Part shown: positions 63,183 to 64,000 of the stretch, in pieces
Layout of the letters: each line of letters opens with the position of its first letter
How positions within the stretch are numbered: position 1 is the first letter of the stretch
Assembly: GCA_949752795.1 (NCBI GenBank)
Contig: CATKHW010000063.1
Span: 1 to 64,000, forward strand
Reading direction: 5' to 3'
From: Hyperoodon ampullatus
Lineage: Eukaryota; Chordata; Mammalia; Artiodactyla; Ziphiidae
Length of the DNA: 64,000 nt
The notes under the pieces: generated by a model
Seen by the model: the letters and a program-made list of their open reading frames with translations, nothing else
Database searches by the model: none
What the model was told of the DNA's origin: nothing
Position numbers and translations under genes: made by a program

Positions 63183-64000
63183 GACACACTTTGATTAAGG
63201 AAAACATAAACATATGTAAAGAATATACAGAAAGAATCAGGACAATGTTATAGCAGAGAATATATGAAATGCCAGTAAATTTGAACATTTCTGTAAAGGG
63301 GACCATTTCCTAGCTCCTAAAGTTGACCAAAACTGACACAAGAGGAAATCATTGAAGGTCATCATGTCTGCCCTTGGCATTCTTGGAACGCCCTGGCCTC
63401 AGAATGCAGCATCGGTAGTCCATGGTAACCTGCGGAGAGGGGGTGGGGCTGAAGGAGGTTGGAACACTGCCCTCACTGAGGGAGTGGGTGTGGCCATCTC
63501 TGCTGTGACTGAACAAAGGGCAGGGGAGCAGGGGGCCCAGGGCAGGGCCCTCAGAGCCCGGCAGGACCAGGGGAGTGTCACAAGCATTTGGCCCAGGCCA
63601 AAGGGCGCCTTCTTTGTCTGCACAGCTTCCCAAACACTCACATTTCCACTCAGGCCGCCCTCTTTGTTGAAGTGTGTGTGGAACGTGTCCTCGCAGTACA
63701 CCTCGCTGCACAGCTAACCATAGGACTGGGCATCGTACCTTCCTGCCAGGTGACCGAAGTTTGCAGGCAGATGGGTCACTGGGACCAACGCGGAGAGGCT
63801 CCTGCCCTGACCACAGGTCGACCACAGCCGCTGCCCCAGATCGGGGGCCGCAAAGCAGCCCTGTCTGAATCCCCTGCCTCTAGAGGGAGTATTGGACCAA
63901 CACTTCTAAAAAACGGGGTCCTTGCGGGCAACTCATCGGAGGGACAGAATAAAATCTTTGCCGACTTTCTCCTGAAGCTTACGAGCGTTCACACTTAAGC
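63183..64000. repeat. Macrosatellite unit 40 (partial, cut by window end)
   Basis: The first 818 bp of a unit. T at 63762 (CG to TG), C at 63914 and G at 63947 (AGAATAAAATC); GGGGGCCGC subgroup. THOP1-like remnant 63349-63788. Confidence 0.97.

Larger units (their letters stand above)
1..64000. repeat. Macrosatellite array, 1,620-bp unit, 39.5 copies
   Basis: The same 1,620-bp sequence repeats head to tail across the window with no interruption and no inverted unit. Unit starts run 1, 1621, 3241 ... 17821, then shift by one base at 19442 and again at 25923, because units 12 and 16 have one extra A. Units differ mainly by substitutions. Type A units read CACTCACA at offset 453-460; type B units read CACTCACC and carry about two dozen linked differences. 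Five linked 3'-half haplotypes at offsets about 770-840 are visible: alpha (TTAAGCCTGATAC: units 1, 3, 6, 16), beta (TTAAGTCTGATAC: 2, 5, 17), gamma (GTGCGCTCAC: 4, 10), delta (GAGCGCTCAC: 8, 9, 11, 12, 14, 15) and epsilon (TTAAGCCTTTTAC: 7, 13 and 18-40). Unit boundaries are set arbitrarily at the window start. The array continues beyond both ends. I do not recognise it as a named satellite. Confidence 0.98.

Noticed and set aside
1..64000. CRISPR array or bacterial repeat system
   Set aside because: The repeat is 1,620 bp with no alternating short repeats and spacers, and it contains a spliced vertebrate gene fragment.
1..64000. Collapsed or artificially expanded assembly
   Set aside because: Units carry distinct private variants and ordered haplotypes, and the duplicated blocks differ at a few sites (for example 44389 and 57650). 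This favours real sequence, although read support was not available.

Overview
The whole 64 kb is one uninterrupted head-to-tail tandem array (a macrosatellite): 39 complete units and an 818-bp partial unit with a 1,620-bp period. 37 of the 39 full units are exactly 1,620 bp; two are 1,621 bp, each with one extra A in the same poly-A tract. No unique flanking DNA, intact gene, RNA gene or complete mobile element is visible. The scale, the bipartite composition and the embedded gene fragment all point to a mammalian nuclear genome. The species and chromosome cannot be told from the sequence.

Each unit has two parts. Roughly offsets 167-800 are GC-rich and CpG-containing. The rest (about 840 to the end, continuing through offset 166 of the next unit) is AT-rich and unassigned. 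On the minus strand of the GC-rich part I recognise a decayed piece of the 3' end of a thimet oligopeptidase gene (THOP1, M3 metallopeptidase). It has a penultimate coding exon with an in-frame stop, a 212-bp intron with GT...AG ends, and the start of the last exon. Because the intron is kept, this is a captured genomic fragment and not a retrocopy. It lacks the HExxH catalytic region and cannot encode an enzyme.

The array is not uniform. Units 1-17 (1-27542) mix several sequence types, including a distinct B type (units 3, 6, 16; half-B mosaics 1 and 18) and a three-unit higher-order repeat (units 2-4 copied as 5-7). From unit 18 onward the units are nearly identical and share one 3'-half haplotype. 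Inside that zone a multi-unit block is duplicated: units 23-24 recur as 30-31 and units 25-28 as 33-36, with one extra unit (32) between. This is what unequal exchange and gene conversion would produce.

Every unit also carries a G-rich tract with G-quadruplex potential overlapping a CTCF-like core, a pair of abutting perfect palindromes, and an AT-rich TATA/AATAAA-like site. These are candidates only. The overlapping reading frames of up to about 158 codons in every unit are by-products of the repeat and are not annotated as genes.
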